A stretch of DNA of 5,946 nucleotides from CAYLVJ01 sp964501525 (GTDB taxonomy: Bacteria > Patescibacteriota > Minisyncoccia > Minisyncoccales > CAYTKG01): the NCBI GenBank assembly GCA_964501525.1, contig CAZCSI010000029.1, positions 1 to 5,946 on the forward strand, given 5' to 3'. The notes below the pieces were generated by a model, which searched no databases, was not told the DNA's origin, and was given only the letters and a program-made list of their open reading frames with translations. The translations under genes and the position numbers were made by a program. Positions 1 through 5,097 of this stretch are shown in pieces; position 1 is the stretch's first letter, and the number at the start of each line of letters is the position of its first letter.

Positions 1-54
1 AGAAAGGATTATGTTAAAATGGTTCAATAGTTAAACATTAAATAATAATTATTT

Positions 55-783
55 ATGAAGCTTTCAATAGTCATTCCCGCCTATAACGAGGAGAAGAGAG
101 TCGTAAAAACCTTAAAAGATATATCCGGCTACCTTGAAAAGCAGGATTACGAAGCAGAGGTCATAGTGGTCAACGACGGGTCTTCGGACAGCACGGTAAA
201 GGTGGTGACAGAAATGAAAAAAGAATTACCCGGCCTGCGGCTGATTGACAACAAGAAAAACAAGGGGAAGGGAGGGGTGGTCAAGCAGGGTGTTTTAGAG
301 GCGCAGGGAGATTTTATCTTGTTCACCGACGCGGACAACTCCACCGGCATTCAGCACCTGGAAAAAATGTGGCCTGAGTTTGAAAAAAAAGCGGAGTTGG
401 TTATCGGTACACGCGACAGCCGGGACAAGAAAGGAGCCAAACAGGCGGTGCCCCAGCCGGTCTGGAAACGTCTCTTCGGAGACATAGGAAACCTGGTAAT
501 TCAGTTTTTACTCCTGCCCGGAATATGGGATACCCAATGCGGATTCAAGGCTTTTACCAAACAAGCGGGGCAAAAGCTTTTCAAAAAATCAAAAGGGTTC
601 AGGTGGGCTTTTGATATTGAAATCCTGAAACTTGCCAGAAAGATGGGATACAAAATAGCTTTAGTACCCGTCTACTGGGTCAACGACTCTGAAAGCAGTT
701 TCAAGCTTAAAGGTTATGTACGGTTTTTCAAGGAGTTTTTTAAAATTAAATGGAACTTTTTAACGGGTAAATACGAATTATGA
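55..783 (+). CDS. Family 2 glycosyltransferase, dolichyl-phosphate beta-glucosyltransferase-like
   Basis: This 242-residue GT-A fold enzyme probably transfers a sugar from a nucleotide donor to a polyprenyl-phosphate carrier on the cytoplasmic face of the membrane, for use in surface glycan or glycoprotein assembly. Visible motifs are the N-terminal IVIPAYNE strand (residues 5-12), DGSSDST (41-47, nucleotide binding), the metal-binding DAD (92-94, in TDADNST), DTQCGFK (159-165) and RWAFDIE (183-189 region). This set is typical of the Alg5/Dol-P-glucose synthase branch of GT2. There is no C-terminal transmembrane pair of the ArnC or GtrB kind, so the protein is probably soluble or peripheral. 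Its stop overlaps the galT start (ATGA at 780-783), which indicates translational coupling. No Shine-Dalgarno sequence precedes ATG 55. The family call is firm; sugar and acceptor specificity is inferred. Confidence 0.85.
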   Translation: MKLSIVIPAYNEEKRVVKTLKDISGYLEKQDYEAEVIVVNDGSSDSTVKVVTEMKKELPGLRLIDNKKNKGKGGVVKQGVLEAQGDFILFTDADNSTGIQHLEKMWPEFEKKAELVIGTRDSRDKKGAKQAVPQPVWKRLFGDIGNLVIQFLLLPGIWDTQCGFKAFTKQAGQKLFKKSKGFRWAFDIEILKLARKMGYKIALVPVYWVNDSESSFKLKGYVRFFKEFFKIKWNFLTGKYEL

Positions 784-1820
784 GTAAAAAAGATTTTCCT
801 TCGGAATTAAGATTCGATGTCGCTTCAAAAGATTGGGTGGTGATTGCCACCGGCCGGGCCAAAAGACCGGATTCATTCAAAAAAGAGGCAAAGAAGATCG
901 AAAGAACTCCTCCCGAAGAGTGCCCTTTTTGCAAAATTAATACTCAGAAGCCGGCCACAATAGTGTTTGCCCAAGGAAAAGAAGTAAAACTGGAAAAGGG
1001 CCGAGAGGTGCCCGAGAACTGGACAACCGTTTCCATCCCCAACAAGTATCCCGCTTTCAGGCCTACCGGAGAGATACAAGAAAAAGAACGGGGCCCGATG
1101 TATAAAAAGATGAATGCGGTCGGTTTTCACGAAGTAGTTGTCACCCGCAACCACGATGACCCCATGGGCATCTTACCCTTAAAAAGGGTGGAAGAGTTAA
1201 TAGAGATTTATCACAGGCGGTATACAAGCATGATGGAAAAGCCTTTTGTTAACTATATAGCTATTTTTCAGAATCACGGAGCTGAAGCCGGAGCCTCGAT
1301 ATATCACCCCCATTCTCAAATAATCACCACCCCTCTTATAGATACGGACCTCAAGACAGCCCTTTATAACTCTCGAAAATATCACCAAAACAACGAAGGG
1401 TGCGTCTATTGTGAAATGATGAAATGGGAGATGAAAACAAAGAAAAGAATAATTTTTGAAAACGATGAGTTCCTGGTTCTCTGCCCTTTTGCCTCCAAGG
1501 TTGCTTTTGAGGTCATCATTACCCCTAAAAAACACGCCTCTTGCTTCGCCAGCGCAACCAAGAAACAAAGAAGGTCGCTGGCAGAGGCCTTTAAACAGGG
1601 GCTGGGCCGGCTTTATACGGGGCTGAACAACCCTCCATATAATTTCTACCTTCACAGTGCGCCTCAGGACGAAAAAACCCACCCTTATTATCATTGGCAC
1701 TGGACGATTCTTCCCAAAACATCCACACAGGCCGGGTTTGAGCTGGGGGCGGGAATGGAGATCTCTGTTATTGAGCCTGAAAAAGCTGCAGCTTATCTTA
1801 AAAAGCAGCCGTTGAAGTAA
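780..1820 (+). CDS. galT: Galactose-1-phosphate uridylyltransferase family protein (GalT)
   Basis: GalT exchanges UMP between UDP-glucose and galactose-1-phosphate through a uridylyl-histidine intermediate (Leloir pathway). The 346-residue length matches the family. The first HIT-like repeat carries CPFC (C48, C51), NHDD (H125) and HPHSQ (176-180). By family comparison, C48, C51, H125 and H176 would form the zinc site and H178 would be the nucleophile. The second repeat begins at a second CxxC, CVYC (208-211), continues through ENDEFLVLCPF and ITPKKH, and ends at HWHW (305-308). It is coupled to the upstream glycosyltransferase by a 4-base overlap, so the pair may supply and use one nucleotide sugar. 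No galK or galE lies in the window, so the true substrate could be another hexose-1-phosphate. The tpiA promoter lies across its stop codon. Confidence 0.85.
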   Translation: MSKKDFPSELRFDVASKDWVVIATGRAKRPDSFKKEAKKIERTPPEECPFCKINTQKPATIVFAQGKEVKLEKGREVPENWTTVSIPNKYPAFRPTGEIQEKERGPMYKKMNAVGFHEVVVTRNHDDPMGILPLKRVEELIEIYHRRYTSMMEKPFVNYIAIFQNHGAEAGASIYHPHSQIITTPLIDTDLKTALYNSRKYHQNNEGCVYCEMMKWEMKTKKRIIFENDEFLVLCPFASKVAFEVIITPKKHASCFASATKKQRRSLAEAFKQGLGRLYTGLNNPPYNFYLHSAPQDEKTHPYYHWHWTILPKTSTQAGFELGAGMEISVIEPEKAAAYLKKQPLK

Positions 1821-1840
1821 ATCAACCTATTATTTACAAT
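1812..1840 (+). promoter_or_regulatory. Sigma70-type promoter of tpiA, predicted leaderless
   Basis: The -35 box TTGAAG (1812-1817) and the -10 box TACAAT (1835-1840) are separated by exactly 17 bp. The -35 lies in the last codons of galT and the galT stop codon is in the spacer. Start of transcription would fall about 6-7 bases after the -10, at 1846-1847, which is the tpiA ATG itself. This favours 1846 over the internal ATG at 1876 and predicts a leaderless message. The reading is from sequence only. Confidence 0.65.
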
Positions 1841-1845
1841 AAAAA

Positions 1846-2592
1846 ATGACTGACGAATCAAGAAAAAACAAAAGGATGCTGGTTGCCAACTGGAAAATGA
1901 ACCCGGGCTCCATAAGCCGGGCAGAAAAGATTTTCCATAAAACGGCAGAAAAAACAAAAACCTTAAAGGGGGTCAGAATTGTAATCTGTCCGCCGTTTTT
2001 ATACCTCTCCCGCCTTGCCCGCAATTCTGCCGGCCATATTTCTTTAGGCGCACAAAACTGTTTTTGGGAAGAGAAAGGAGCTTTTACAGGCGAGGTTTCT
2101 CCGAGTATGATAAAAAAAACAGGGAGTGATTATGTTGTCTTGGGCCATTCCGAAAGAAGAAAGTATCTGAATGAAAGCGACGAGATGATATTCAAAAAAT
2201 TCAAGACGGCCCTCAAGGCCGGTTTAACTCCGATCCTTTGTGTGGGCGAGACAAAAAAAGAGCGTGAGCAGCAACGCACCAAAGAGGTTATAGAGGCCCA
2301 GTTAAAATTTGTTTTAAAAGATCCGGACCGGAGCCGGCAATTCGTACTGGCCTATGAACCCCGCTGGGCAATCGGAACAGGCAAAACGCCGGACCCGGTT
2401 GAAGCGGGACAGAGAGCTAAACTTATAATAAAAAGGGCGGGGGAGAAGACTCCTGTTTTATATGGAGGCAGTGTTGACAGTAAAAACGTATCTTCTTTTA
2501 TTCAGAAAGGGTTTGATGGAGTGTTAGTGGGCGGAGCTTCCCTTGATCCAGAAGAGTTTGTAAGGATAGCGGAACGGATTAGCAGCAGTTGA
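1846..2592 (+). CDS. tpiA: Triosephosphate isomerase
   Basis: This cytoplasmic glycolytic enzyme interconverts dihydroxyacetone phosphate and glyceraldehyde-3-phosphate. At 248 residues it has the usual TIM-barrel length. The signatures are complete: ANWKMN (14-19, with N15 and K17), GHSERR (100-105, with electrophile H101), YEPRWAIGTGKTP (170-182, with catalytic base E171 and the mobile loop 6), the phosphate-binding GGS (207-209) and VLVGGASL near the C terminus. The start at 1846 gives about seven residues more before the barrel than is usual. An in-frame ATG at 1876 would trim the protein to 238 residues, but the promoter position supports 1846. It is transcribed on its own here, not within a gap-pgk-tpi operon, and is followed by a short terminator. 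Confidence 0.97.
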   Translation: MTDESRKNKRMLVANWKMNPGSISRAEKIFHKTAEKTKTLKGVRIVICPPFLYLSRLARNSAGHISLGAQNCFWEEKGAFTGEVSPSMIKKTGSDYVVLGHSERRKYLNESDEMIFKKFKTALKAGLTPILCVGETKKEREQQRTKEVIEAQLKFVLKDPDRSRQFVLAYEPRWAIGTGKTPDPVEAGQRAKLIIKRAGEKTPVLYGGSVDSKNVSSFIQKGFDGVLVGGASLDPEEFVRIAERISSS

Positions 2593-2631
2593 AATAAATA
2601 AAATAAAAATAAATTTAAAAAAACAGGTCGA

Positions 2632-2653
2632 AAGCAAGCCAATTGGCTTTTTT
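2632..2653 (+). terminator. Short intrinsic terminator after tpiA
   Basis: AAGCC (2636-2640) and GGCTT (2645-2649) form a 5-bp stem around an AATT loop. Pairing continues weakly past one mismatch, and six T residues follow at 2648-2653. It sits between the tpiA stop and the ykuK promoter, where termination is expected. The stem is short, so efficiency may be modest. Confidence 0.55.
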
Positions 2654-2661
2654 ATAATTCC

Positions 2662-2689
2662 TTGTAATTTAAATTCTGCCTGTTATAAT
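2662..2689 (+). promoter_or_regulatory. Extended -10 promoter of the ykuK-like gene, predicted leaderless
   Basis: A perfect -10 TATAAT (2684-2689) is preceded by TG one base upstream (2681-2682), which makes an extended -10. A weaker -35, TTGTAA (2662-2667), lies 16 bp away. Start of transcription is predicted at about 2696-2697, immediately before ATG 2698. This rules against the in-frame TTG at 2692 as the translation start. Confidence 0.7.
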
Positions 2690-2697
2690 CTTTGAAT

Positions 2698-3213
2698 ATG
2701 GATATTTTAAAAGGATACTTTGACAACCCGACCCGCGGACAACTGCCCTTCCAAGAAGTGATAGCTGAAATCATCAGCTATATGGAAGAGGAGCCGTCCA
2801 AAAAGTATGATGTGGTAGTGGGGTGCGACTCTTCTTCGGAGCAGGACCCTTGTTTTCCCGTTGCCGTGGTTGTTTTAAGAAAAGGCTATGGAGGCCGGTT
2901 CTTTCTTAAAAGAATAAAGTTCACCAAGGAGCAAAATAAGAGTTTTGTCAACTGGAAAATGAGAATCCTGAGAGAGGTTATGCTTTCTTGTCAGCTGGCC
3001 CTTTACTTGAGAGAAAGTTTGGAAGAAAAACTCATAAACCTGGAAAACATCCCTGACTATGAATTCAAATATATTCACGCAGACATTGGGCACAACGGCG
3101 CCACCCGAGAAATGATTAAAGAGGTGACGGGGCTTATCAGGGGCAACGGATTTGAACCTAAAATAAAACCTGAATCATATGTCGCCTCCGGAGTAGCGGA
3201 TAAATTTTGTTGA
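2698..3213 (+). CDS. YkuK/DUF458 family RNase H-like protein
   Basis: The 171-residue protein matches the YkuK (DUF458) family in length and layout. The family is predicted to have an RNase H-like fold and its biological role is unsettled. Candidate acidic active-site residues fall in the conserved blocks: D44 in VGCDSS, E93 in LREVM, D129 in HADIGHNGATREMI and D168 in ASGVADKF at the very C terminus. The KIKPESYVAS segment (155-164) is also typical of the family. No signal peptide or membrane segment is visible, so it is probably cytoplasmic. An in-frame TTG six bases upstream (2692) would add two residues, but it lies before the predicted transcription start. It is a single-gene unit with its own promoter, and the khpA -35 overlaps its stop codon. 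Family call is good; nuclease activity is inferred from the acidic residues. Confidence 0.8.
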   Translation: MDILKGYFDNPTRGQLPFQEVIAEIISYMEEEPSKKYDVVVGCDSSSEQDPCFPVAVVVLRKGYGGRFFLKRIKFTKEQNKSFVNWKMRILREVMLSCQLALYLRESLEEKLINLENIPDYEFKYIHADIGHNGATREMIKEVTGLIRGNGFEPKIKPESYVASGVADKFC

Positions 3214-3238
3214 CACCGGCGTCCACTTGTATTAGAAT
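3210..3238 (+). promoter_or_regulatory. Near-consensus sigma70-type promoter of khpA
   Basis: A consensus -35 TTGACA (3210-3215) and -10 TAGAAT (3233-3238, five of six matches) are separated by 17 bp. The -35 overlaps the TGA stop of the upstream gene. Start of transcription is predicted near 3245, which leaves a leader of about 70 nt. This is one of the two strongest promoters in the window. Confidence 0.8.
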
Positions 3239-3244
3239 CAAAAA

Positions 3245-3314
3245 ATATAAGATATCTGATTAAACTGGCCGACAAGGCAAGAAAGGTCGTAAAATAAAAC
3301 TTGAACATACTGTT
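3245..3314 (+). promoter_or_regulatory. Untranslated leader of khpA
   Basis: About 70 nt separate the predicted transcription start from ATG 3315, unlike the nearly leaderless genes beside it. No Shine-Dalgarno motif is seen; TTGAAC (3301-3306) lies 8 nt before the ATG. Only a weak hairpin is visible (CGAC 3270-3273 with GTCG 3286-3289). The khpA frame stays open back to the TAA at 3261-3263 with no standard start codon. A regulatory role is possible but not shown. Confidence 0.35.
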
Positions 3315-3635
3315 ATGGCTAAGGAAGAAGACAGAGAGTTTCTGGAGTACGTTGTTAAACATTTAGTCGACCACCCGGAAGATGTAACAATCGACAGGAG
3401 GGTTGATGAAATGGGAGTACTCCTGATGCTCAGGGTCAACCCTGATGACATGGGTCAAGTTATCGGAAGAGGGGGCAACACTGCTCGCGCTCTTAGAACT
3501 CTGCTTCGAATCATAGGCATGAAAAATCATGCCCGTGTCAATCTAAAAATCGAAGAGCCAGAGGGAAAAAGCGAAAAGAAAGAGCCAAAAGAAAGTTCTG
3601 CTCCCAGCGACGACTTGGAAGATCTTGAGCTTTAA
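3315..3635 (+). CDS. khpA: KH-domain RNA-binding protein KhpA (YlqC family)
   Basis: This is a small cytoplasmic RNA-binding protein of 106 residues. The single type II KH domain spans roughly residues 6-82 and includes the conserved YVVKHLVDHPEDV helix-turn (12-24) and the RNA-binding GxxG loop as GRGG (51-54, in VIGRGGNTARALR). In other bacteria KhpA pairs with KhpB and binds many transcripts, with links to cell wall growth and division. Family members are usually about 75-80 residues. This one adds a tail of about 24 residues (83-106) rich in Lys, Glu, Ser and Asp, ending in DDLEDLEL, probably disordered. khpA often sits between rpsP and rimM-trmD. Here trmD follows, but with its own putative promoter beyond a strong terminator, and rpsP and rimM are absent. 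Confidence 0.9.
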   Translation: MAKEEDREFLEYVVKHLVDHPEDVTIDRRVDEMGVLLMLRVNPDDMGQVIGRGGNTARALRTLLRIIGMKNHARVNLKIEEPEGKSEKKEPKESSAPSDDLEDLEL

Positions 3636-3647
3636 CTAAAGGCAAAT

Positions 3648-3684
3648 AAAAAGACGCTCTAATTTAGTTTAGAGTGTCTTTTTT
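3648..3684 (+). terminator. Strong intrinsic terminator after khpA
   Basis: A 15-bp stem pairs 3648-3662 with 3669-3683, containing one G-U wobble (GACGC against GTGTC). The loop is six bases (3663-3668) and the 3' arm runs into six T residues (3679-3684). The A-rich 5' arm and T-rich 3' arm are the classic form. It separates khpA transcription from trmD. Confidence 0.9.
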
Positions 3685-3726
3685 GATAAAATGATGGCAG
3701 GGCATAAAAAGCTTTTATTATACCCC

Positions 3727-3732
3727 TATAAT
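3727..3732 (+). promoter_or_regulatory. Putative -10 element of the trmD promoter
   Basis: A perfect TATAAT lies 19 nt before ATG 3752, with an overlapping TACAAT at 3732-3737. Neither has a recognisable -35 box at 16-18 bp; the region upstream is AT-rich and includes the palindrome AAAAGCTTTT (3707-3716). The strong terminator just upstream means trmD needs its own promoter, which supports this site. The implied leader is only about 7-13 nt. Confidence 0.45.
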
Positions 3733-3736
3733 ACAA

Positions 3737-3750
3737 TTGAACGGTTGAAC
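3737..3750 (+). repeat. Tandem TTGAAC direct repeat before trmD
   Basis: TTGAAC occurs at 3737-3742 and again at 3745-3750, two bases apart, between the putative -10 and the trmD ATG. The same hexamer occurs at 3301-3306, 8 nt before the khpA ATG. It could be an operator or a translation-start element, or chance in AT-rich sequence. Confidence 0.35.
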
Positions 3751-3751
3751 T

Positions 3752-4435
3752 ATGAGGTTTGATATTATTACAATCTTTCCCGACATTTTTGAGTCTTTTT
3801 TAAAAGAAAGCTTGATTCAGAAAGGCATAGAAAGAGAGTTGATACGGGTAAAAGTTCATAATCTCAGAGATTACGCTGACGACCCCCACAGCACTGTAGA
3901 CGACCGGCCTTTTGGAGGGGGGTTCGGCATGGTTTACAAGGTAGGCCCTATTTATAGGGCGGTAAGCAGTATAAAAAAAGATTCCGAAAATGAGAGTCAG
4001 AAAATCAGAACAATTTTGTTTACACCCAGGGGCCGGGTTTTAACGCAAAAGAAAGTAACTGAGTTTTCCGACCTCGACCAGATCATTATGATCTGCGGCC
4101 GATATGAGGGCGTTGACGAAAGAGTGGCTCAACACATTGCAGACGAAGAGATATCAATTGGAAACTATGTTTTGTTGGGCGGAGAAGTTCCCGCCATGGC
4201 AGTCACAGAAGCGGTTTCCCGTTTAGTCCCCGGAGTGATAGGAGATCCGGAGATCTTAGACGAAAGAGTAACTCAGAAAGGCTCCTTTGTAGAATACGAA
4301 CAATATACCCGGCCCCAAGTTTTTCTAACTGAGAAAAAAGAAGAGTGGACGGTGCCGGAGGTATTGCTTTCCGGAGACCATAAAAAGATAGAAAAATGGC
4401 GTAAAAAACATTCCCGAAACATAGGAGAGCCTTAA
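3752..4435 (+). CDS. trmD: tRNA (guanine-N1-)-methyltransferase TrmD
   Basis: TrmD uses S-adenosylmethionine to methylate N1 of G37 next to the anticodon, which prevents +1 frameshifting. The N-terminal SPOUT domain is clear: ITIFPDIFESF (6-16), TVDDRPFGGGFGM (48-60), the trefoil-knot SAM site CGRYEGVDERV (115-125) and IGNYVLLGGEVPAM (136-149), then YTRPQVF (185-191) and VPEVLLSGDHKKIEKWR (201-217). At 227 residues it is shorter than the roughly 245 of gammaproteobacterial TrmD, and it stops soon after the SGDH...WR helix. In the linker before YTRP the usual D-S-F catalytic aspartate motif is not in its standard form; D170 or E171 is the likeliest equivalent. The start has no ribosome binding site but matches the family N terminus. 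Usual partners rimM and rplS are not adjacent. Confidence 0.96.
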   Translation: MRFDIITIFPDIFESFLKESLIQKGIERELIRVKVHNLRDYADDPHSTVDDRPFGGGFGMVYKVGPIYRAVSSIKKDSENESQKIRTILFTPRGRVLTQKKVTEFSDLDQIIMICGRYEGVDERVAQHIADEEISIGNYVLLGGEVPAMAVTEAVSRLVPGVIGDPEILDERVTQKGSFVEYEQYTRPQVFLTEKKEEWTVPEVLLSGDHKKIEKWRKKHSRNIGEP

Positions 4436-4494
4436 TCCGGTTTTATAAATGAATTTCCTATTCTCATACACCTTATAAAAGAGGGTTGTCTGTG

Positions 4495-4523
4495 TTGAAA
4501 AATATGTAGTGTTCTGATAGAAT
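4495..4523 (+). promoter_or_regulatory. Strong extended -10 promoter of the tRNA-rpmG cluster
   Basis: The -35 TTGAAA (4495-4500, five of six) and -10 TAGAAT (4518-4523, five of six) have a 17-bp spacer, and TG at 4515-4516 makes an extended -10. Transcription would start near 4530, about 12 nt before tRNA-Tyr. The strength fits a stable-RNA operon. The rest of 4436-4541 holds nothing else recognisable, and no clear trmD terminator is seen. Confidence 0.8.
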
Positions 4524-4541
4524 TACAGAGAAAGGTCAAGA

Positions 4542-4626
4542 GGGCGGATGGCAGAGTGGACAAATGCACGACGCTGTAAACGTCGCGGCCTATGCGCCTG
4601 CGGGGGTTCGAATCCCTCTCCGCCCA
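4542..4626 (+). tRNA. tRNA-Tyr (anticodon GUA)
   Basis: The acceptor stem GGGCGGA pairs with TCCGCCC (4619-4625), with A as discriminator at 4626. The anticodon stem CGACG/CGTCG encloses loop CTGTAAA, with anticodon GTA at 4576-4578. The T arm has the TTCGAAT loop with a GGGGG/CCCTC stem (one G-U). A 16-nt variable region makes it class II, as expected for bacterial tRNA-Tyr. The 3' CCA is not encoded (CAC follows the discriminator), so it must be added enzymatically. It is the first gene of the cluster. Confidence 0.96.
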
Positions 4627-4663
4627 CACATCGGCGCCTGAAAACCCATTGACCAATAATTTT

Positions 4664-4740
4664 GCCGACGTAGCTCAGCTGGCTAGAGCACTCCCATGGT
4701 AAGGGAAAGGTCCGCGGTTCGAATCCGCGCGTCGGCTCCA
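4664..4740 (+). tRNA. tRNA-Thr (anticodon GGU)
   Basis: The acceptor stem GCCGACG pairs fully with CGTCGGC (4730-4736), followed by discriminator T and an encoded CCA (4738-4740). The D stem is GCTC/GAGC, the anticodon loop is ATGGTAA with GGT at 4698-4700, and the T stem CGCGG/CCGCG surrounds TTCGAAT. The outer anticodon-stem pair is a C-A mismatch (4691 with 4707). It lies 37 nt after tRNA-Tyr, presumably in the same transcript. Unlike the other two tRNAs here, its CCA is encoded. Confidence 0.96.
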
Positions 4741-4775
4741 GAATTAATGTATTAAGCGCAAAAACTTTTTAACGT

Positions 4776-4937
4776 ATGGCCAAGAAAAAGAAAAAACCTT
4801 TTGTAAAATTAGTCTGCTCGGTATGTGATCGGGTAAACTATTTTAAGCGTCGTTTTAAAGACCCGGAACGGACCTTAGAACTCAATAAGTTTTGCAAATG
4901 GTGCCGTGAGCCCACGCTCCACAAAGAGAAAAAATAA
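4776..4937 (+). CDS. rpmG: 50S ribosomal protein L33
   Basis: This short gene encodes a 53-residue zinc-ribbon ribosomal protein of the large subunit. The basic N terminus MAKKKKK is followed by CSVC (14-17) and CKWC (40-43), the two zinc-binding CxxC pairs of the C+ form of L33. Between them are NYFKRRFKDPERTLELNKF, which matches the NYxxxK...ERLELKKYC family pattern, and the protein ends in TLHKEKK. It sits between tRNA-Thr and tRNA-Trp, a recurrent bacterial arrangement (rpmG-trnW), and is probably cotranscribed with the tRNAs and released by tRNA processing. No Shine-Dalgarno sequence lies before ATG 4776. Confidence 0.95.
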   Translation: MAKKKKKPFVKLVCSVCDRVNYFKRRFKDPERTLELNKFCKWCREPTLHKEKK

Positions 4938-4966
4938 GGGTCGGATAAGATTTAATTATCAGCGCC

Positions 4967-5038
4967 GGGCCCGTCGGTTAATCGGCAAACCACTGGTCTC
5001 CAAAACCAGAACTGGGGGTTCGAGTCCCTCCGGGCCTG
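4967..5038 (+). tRNA. tRNA-Trp (anticodon CCA)
   Basis: The anticodon stem CTGGT/ACCAG encloses loop CTCCAAA, with anticodon CCA at 5000-5002. The D stem is GGTT/AACC with GG in the loop, and the T arm is GGGGG-TTCGAGT-CCCTC (one G-U). The acceptor GGGCCCG (4967-4973) pairs with CGGGCCT (5031-5037), giving a G-U wobble at the terminal 1-72 pair. The discriminator is G (5038), the bacterial tryptophan identity base. The 3' CCA is not encoded. It lies 29 nt after rpmG. Confidence 0.95.
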
Positions 5039-5097
5039 CTCTTTATCTCTCGGAACCGAATTAAGTTCAAAACGGGTAAACAGAAGAGAAAAATAAA

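Noticed and set aside
15..20. TAAAAT with an upstream TG as an extended -10 for the glycosyltransferase gene
   Set aside because: The -35 region would fall outside the window, and AT-rich sequence makes such matches common; AATAAT at 44-49 is an equally weak rival.
1..34. Possible 3' end of an upstream gene
   Set aside because: Frame 1 stays open to TAG at 28-30 and frame 2 to TAA at 32-34; the piece is too short to choose a frame or identify a product.
1197..1700. A 167-codon reading frame on the minus strand inside galT
   Set aside because: It is wholly inside a well-supported gene on the opposite strand, with no recognisable family, promoter or plausible domain.
2692..2697. TTG at 2692 as the start of the ykuK-like gene
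   Set aside because: It lies before the predicted transcription start (about 2696-2697), and the ATG at 2698 fits the family's N terminus.
3707..3716. Palindrome AAAAGCTTTT upstream of trmD as an operator
   Set aside because: It is short and built of A and T runs in an AT-rich region, so it is easily explained by chance.
4432..4656. A 74-codon reading frame on the minus strand
   Set aside because: It lies antisense across tRNA-Tyr; its ERDSNPRRR-like sequence is the familiar false protein made by translating the complement of a tRNA T arm.
5052..5061. Small hairpin TCGG-aa-CCGA after tRNA-Trp as a terminator
   Set aside because: The stem is only four pairs with a two-base loop and no T-tract follows, so read-through into pcm is more likely.
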